NCBI RefSeq assembly: GCF_000381545.1
Contig: NZ_KB906695.1
Span: 1-64,000 of the forward strand
DNA from: Rhodonellum psychrophilum GCM71 = DSM 17998
GTDB lineage: Bacteria; Bacteroidota; Bacteroidia; Cytophagales; Cyclobacteriaceae
Length of the DNA stretch: 64,000 nucleotides
Direction: 5' to 3'
Position numbers and translations under genes: made by a program. Shown piece after piece: positions 61,463-64,000 of the stretch (the stretch's first letter is position 1; every line of letters begins with the position of its first letter). The notes below the pieces were generated by a model, which saw nothing but the letters and a program-made list of their open reading frames with translations, had not been told where the DNA came from and searched no databases.

Positions 61463-62602
61463 ATGAAATATCCCATTTATTTTGATTACAATGCCACGAC
61501 ACCCTGTGATGAAGAGGTAATTGAAGCAATGTTGCCTTGGTTTGGAACCCATTTCGGAAATGCTGCCAGTAAAAACCACGCTTATGGATGGATGGCCGAA
61601 GATGCAGTGGAAACCGCCAGATCCAAAGTCGCGGAACTAATCGGGGCAAAATCCAAAGAAATCATTTTTACCTCAGGTGCTACAGAAGCTATTCATTTGG
61701 GAATTAAGGGGATATCGGATTACTATCGAGGAGAAAAACAGCATTTTATTACCTGCCAAACCGAACACAAAGCCACTTTGGACACTTTCCAATCCTTGGA
61801 AAAAAATGGAGCAGAAGTTACATATTTGGCTGTTGATGGATTAGGAAAATTGGAAATGCATCTATTGGAAAAGGCAATACTTCCCCATACCAAAATGATT
61901 GCTTTGATGTGGGCAAACAATGAAACCGGAAATATCTTTCCGATGGAAGAAATAAAGCAACTGGCAAAACAGAAGGATCTTATTCTTTTTACGGATGCAG
62001 TTCAAGCTGCCGGAAAGGTTCCAGTCAGTGTTTTGGATCTGCATCTGATGGCCATTTCTGCACATAAACTTTACGGTCCGAAAGGAATCGGGGCTTTATA
62101 CATCAGACACAACCACCATCAACCCAAGCCAATTGGTCAAATACTGGGGGGAGGTCATGAAAAGGGTTTTCGGAGTGGGACGCTCAATGTCCCGGCAATT
62201 GTCGGATTTGGAAAAGCTGCTGAAATCCGACTGAAAGTGATGGAAAGTGAAAACGTCCGTTTGAAAAACCTCAGGAATCTTCTCGAAAAAAAACTGCTTG
62301 ATTTGCCCGGCACAAAATTGAACGGAGATCAGGAAAACCGATTGGCACATGTTGCCAACATTGCATTTGAAGGAGTGGAAGGCGAGGAGTTGCTCAGGCT
62401 GGTGAACAAAGAAATTGCGGTGAGTTCTGGATCGGCATGTTCCACCATTTCACCAAAACCCTCTCATGTTTTGAACGCGATGGGTCTGGACGGAGATTTG
62501 GCGAGAAGTTCAATTAGATTTAGTTTGGGCATGCAAACCACCGAAAATGACATTCTTTTGGCTGTGGAGCATGTCAAAAAAGTGTTGGACACTTTGCGGT
62601 AA
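61463..62602 (+). CDS. Cysteine desulfurase (NifS-like)
   Basis: 379 aa PLP enzyme that removes sulfur from cysteine as a persulfide. PLP-binding lysine K202 in AISAHKLYGPKG; active-site cysteine C326 in SSGSACSTISPKPS; the N-terminus IYFDYNATTPCDEEV is typical. The loop type is IscS/NifS (class I). No iscU, sufE or tRNA-modification gene is adjacent, but XdhC and a MocA-like gene are. By analogy with NifS4-XdhC of Rhodobacter capsulatus it may provide the cofactor sulfur for the nearby molybdenum hydroxylase. That role is inference; a general Fe-S role is the alternative. Confidence 0.93.
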   Translation: MKYPIYFDYNATTPCDEEVIEAMLPWFGTHFGNAASKNHAYGWMAEDAVETARSKVAELIGAKSKEIIFTSGATEAIHLGIKGISDYYRGEKQHFITCQTEHKATLDTFQSLEKNGAEVTYLAVDGLGKLEMHLLEKAILPHTKMIALMWANNETGNIFPMEEIKQLAKQKDLILFTDAVQAAGKVPVSVLDLHLMAISAHKLYGPKGIGALYIRHNHHQPKPIGQILGGGHEKGFRSGTLNVPAIVGFGKAAEIRLKVMESENVRLKNLRNLLEKKLLDLPGTKLNGDQENRLAHVANIAFEGVEGEELLRLVNKEIAVSSGSACSTISPKPSHVLNAMGLDGDLARSSIRFSLGMQTTENDILLAVEHVKKVLDTLR

Positions 62603-62625
62603 TCCGATTTGTACAAATGGGATTT

Positions 62626-63222
62626 TCACAATCCCTCAATCAAACCTCTGTAATCTTCGCGGGTATCGATATCCACGATTCCCAATTCAAAATCCACCAA
62701 TGCCAAATCACCGGAATGTTCATAAATGAGTTTTTTTGCTCCTTCCTTTCCGGTTAATTTCAATAATTCCGGGAAATATTTTTTCGTAAATAAAACAGGA
62801 ACACCATTGGTCTCTTTATAATGGCATGCCACGATGCCTTTTCCTGTTGCGTTTTGAGTCGTGATCAATTGATCAATCAATTCCGGGCTGATAAATGGTT
62901 GGTCACAGAGAATCACCACCACTTGATCGAATGATCCCTTTTCCATCACATATTCCAATCCTAATTTCAAGGTGGATGCCATTCCTTTTTCCCATGCTGC
63001 ATTCACGATAACATCCATTTTCCCCAATTTGATTTGGGATAGGATTTGGGCATATTTTTCACCCAGGACCAACAATTGGTATTGGGTATTGGAATGGATT
63101 CCCGTATCAATGGAAATTTGAAGCAATGACCGATTTTTGTAGATCAGCAACTGTTTGGGAACGCCCATTCGGGTCGATCCTCCAGCAGCAAGTAGGATAA
63201 GTGCAGTTTTATTGGTTTCCAT
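62626..63222 (-). CDS. MocA-like molybdenum cofactor nucleotidyltransferase
   Basis: 198 aa, MobA/MocA-type NTP transferase. The nucleotide-binding N-terminus is LILLAAGGSTRMGVPKQLL (8-26); metal/substrate motif VVVILCDQPFISPELI near 99-114; CHYKETNGVPVLF and FELGIVDIDTREDY near the end. The GxSxRMGxxKxLL form fits MocA (CTP:molybdopterin) better than MobA. It overlaps the XdhC gene by 14 bases and is translated after it. It would make the dinucleotide form of the cofactor for the hydroxylase. Confidence 0.9.
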   Translation of the reverse strand: METNKTALILLAAGGSTRMGVPKQLLIYKNRSLLQISIDTGIHSNTQYQLLVLGEKYAQILSQIKLGKMDVIVNAAWEKGMASTLKLGLEYVMEKGSFDQVVVILCDQPFISPELIDQLITTQNATGKGIVACHYKETNGVPVLFTKKYFPELLKLTGKEGAKKLIYEHSGDLALVDFELGIVDIDTREDYRGLIEGL

Positions 63223-64000
63223 AAGCCAGAGTACTATTGGTGGATTTCAATTCTTCCATGTGGATGGGGCCTTTTTTGTCCCGGAGAAATGAAGGAGATT
63301 TTCCTTTCATGACTGCCTGTACCTCGGAGAAGATGGCCAACGCAATTTCCTCAGGGGTTTCTGAGCCGATATCAAGCCCGATGGGTGCATAAATCTTTGA
63401 TTCAAACCCCTCACTTATTTTGATGCCGTTTGCCTCAAGCCTCTCTTTCAGTTTTTCGGTTTTCTTTTTTGGCCCCAAAATCCCGATATATGGCAGGGAT
63501 TGTATTTGTACTGCCGACAAAACCTGTGCTTCATATTCGAAATTGTGGGTCATCAAAAGGGCAATAGTATTGGAATCAAATTCGATTTTTGAAACCACCT
63601 CATCTGCCTTTCCCAGAATAATTTGATTGACTTCGGGAAACCTTTCCGAGGTCGCATAATTTTTTCTACCGTCAATCAAGGTAATTTCATATCCTAAAAT
63701 ATGGGCCATTTTCACCAAGGGGATTACATCATTACCAGCACCGAAAAGCAATAGCTTTGTAGGGGGGGGTATAAATTGATAAAAAACGTGAACCGCATCA
63801 AAACCAATGCATTCACTGATTTTGTTGTGTTGGCTTTCGAAAACAGAGGGTATTTCATTCCTGATTTGTTCAAAAATTTCACCATGTTCTTTTTCCAAAG
63901 TTCCTGAAATGCTGTCTTTTTTGAACAGTACCTTGGTTCCTATTTGTTCTGCAGAGGCATATTTGAGTGAAAAAATGGTGGTCATTACGCAGATATCTCT
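63209..64000 (-). CDS. XdhC family protein (5' end outside window)
   Basis: At least 263 residues. The C-terminal Rossmann domain is clear: KLLLFGAGNDVIPLVKMAHI, LIDGRKNYATSERFP, LMTHNFEYEAQVL and PYIGILGPKKKTEKLKE with APIGLDIGSETPEEIA. XdhC binds molybdenum cofactor, protects it during sulfuration and inserts it into xanthine-oxidase-family enzymes. The frame remains open to the right edge without a stop. The sequence around the ATG at 63985 aligns with the middle of the family (VTLFSL-like), so the true start and the N-terminal domain lie beyond 64000. Confidence 0.92.
   Translation of the reverse strand, partial: RDICVMTTIFSLKYASAEQIGTKVLFKKDSISGTLEKEHGEIFEQIRNEIPSVFESQHNKISECIGFDAVHVFYQFIPPPTKLLLFGAGNDVIPLVKMAHILGYEITLIDGRKNYATSERFPEVNQIILGKADEVVSKIEFDSNTIALLMTHNFEYEAQVLSAVQIQSLPYIGILGPKKKTEKLKERLEANGIKISEGFESKIYAPIGLDIGSETPEEIALAIFSEVQAVMKGKSPSFLRDKKGPIHMEELKSTNSTLAYGNQ

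Noticed and set aside
63209..63985. Reading XdhC as a complete 258 aa protein starting at ATG 63985
   Set aside because: The frame stays open to the window edge, and the sequence at this ATG matches the middle of XdhC, so the gene continues beyond 64000.

Overview
The window is a 64 kb chromosomal segment of a Bacteroidota bacterium, most likely order Cytophagales (a Cyclobacteriaceae-like genome). The reasons are: the short primary sigma factor lacking region 1.1; promoters of the TTTG-N19-TAnnTTTG type (two exact copies, upstream of tRNA-Thr and of a cysteine desulfurase); few clear Shine-Dalgarno sequences; many SSC-type lipoproteins; DUF349, DUF2452, DUF2911 and START-like proteins typical of the phylum; a bacillithiol gene (bshB1); and a TonB receptor paired with a small lipoprotein. 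Genes are densely packed and the base composition looks even. I see no rRNA, CRISPR array or prophage. The only mobile element is the end of an IS110-type transposase at the left edge.

Layout. 1-700: IS110 tail and its noncoding flank. 0.7-10.3 kb is an information-processing block: thrS, infC-rpmI-rplT, tRNA-Met, a START-like protein, an LptF/LptG permease, rpsO-pnp and the primary sigma factor. 10.4-13.9 kb is thiol and cofactor biology: trxB, an M23/LysM endopeptidase, bshB1 and pdxH. 13.9-16.6 kb holds YqgE/AlgH, a five-repeat DUF349 protein and tRNA-Thr. 17-22 kb holds an orphan FdhF/YdeP-type molybdoenzyme, an apparently gene-free 840 bp stretch and a TPR histidine kinase. 22.5-34.3 kb is envelope and secreted functions: lipoproteins, a predicted metal (zinc-type) TonB receptor with partner lipoprotein, a subtilase lipoprotein, an alpha/beta hydrolase, gamma-glutamyltransferase with an S9 peptidase, and an orphan HPt protein. 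34.4-42.8 kb is mixed: rhomboid protease, DUF2452 group, deoxynucleoside kinase, 3-hydroxybutyryl-CoA dehydrogenase, CvfB-like protein, a cysteine-less ArsC-like protein, ROK kinase and sterol desaturase. 42.9-47.5 kb is topoisomerase IV (parE-parC). 47.6-57.4 kb holds a CocE-type hydrolase, a beta-barrel with a basic tail, a Vms1/eRF1-like (VLRF1) candidate divergent from a HEAT-repeat protein, hrpB, DUF2911 and a Gfo/Idh/MocA oxidoreductase. 57.7-64 kb is a molybdenum-hydroxylase island.

How genes work together. The clearest functional set is the last one. It holds a [2Fe-2S] subunit, a Tat-exported molybdopterin subunit, a membrane-anchored cytochrome c, a cysteine desulfurase, a MocA-like nucleotidyltransferase and XdhC (cut by the window edge). 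This looks like a periplasmic aldehyde/N-heterocycle oxidase with its electron acceptor and its own cofactor-maturation enzymes.

The most interesting single gene is the VLRF1-like protein (50210-50923), a candidate bacterial peptidyl-tRNA hydrolase for ribosome rescue. Other points worth checking are the non-ATG start of infC, a perfect 19-bp hairpin touching the start codon of the S9 peptidase, two possibly leaderless genes, and an inverted repeat spanning the TonB receptor promoter. Most of the window is ordinary housekeeping DNA, and no wholly new multi-gene system is evident.
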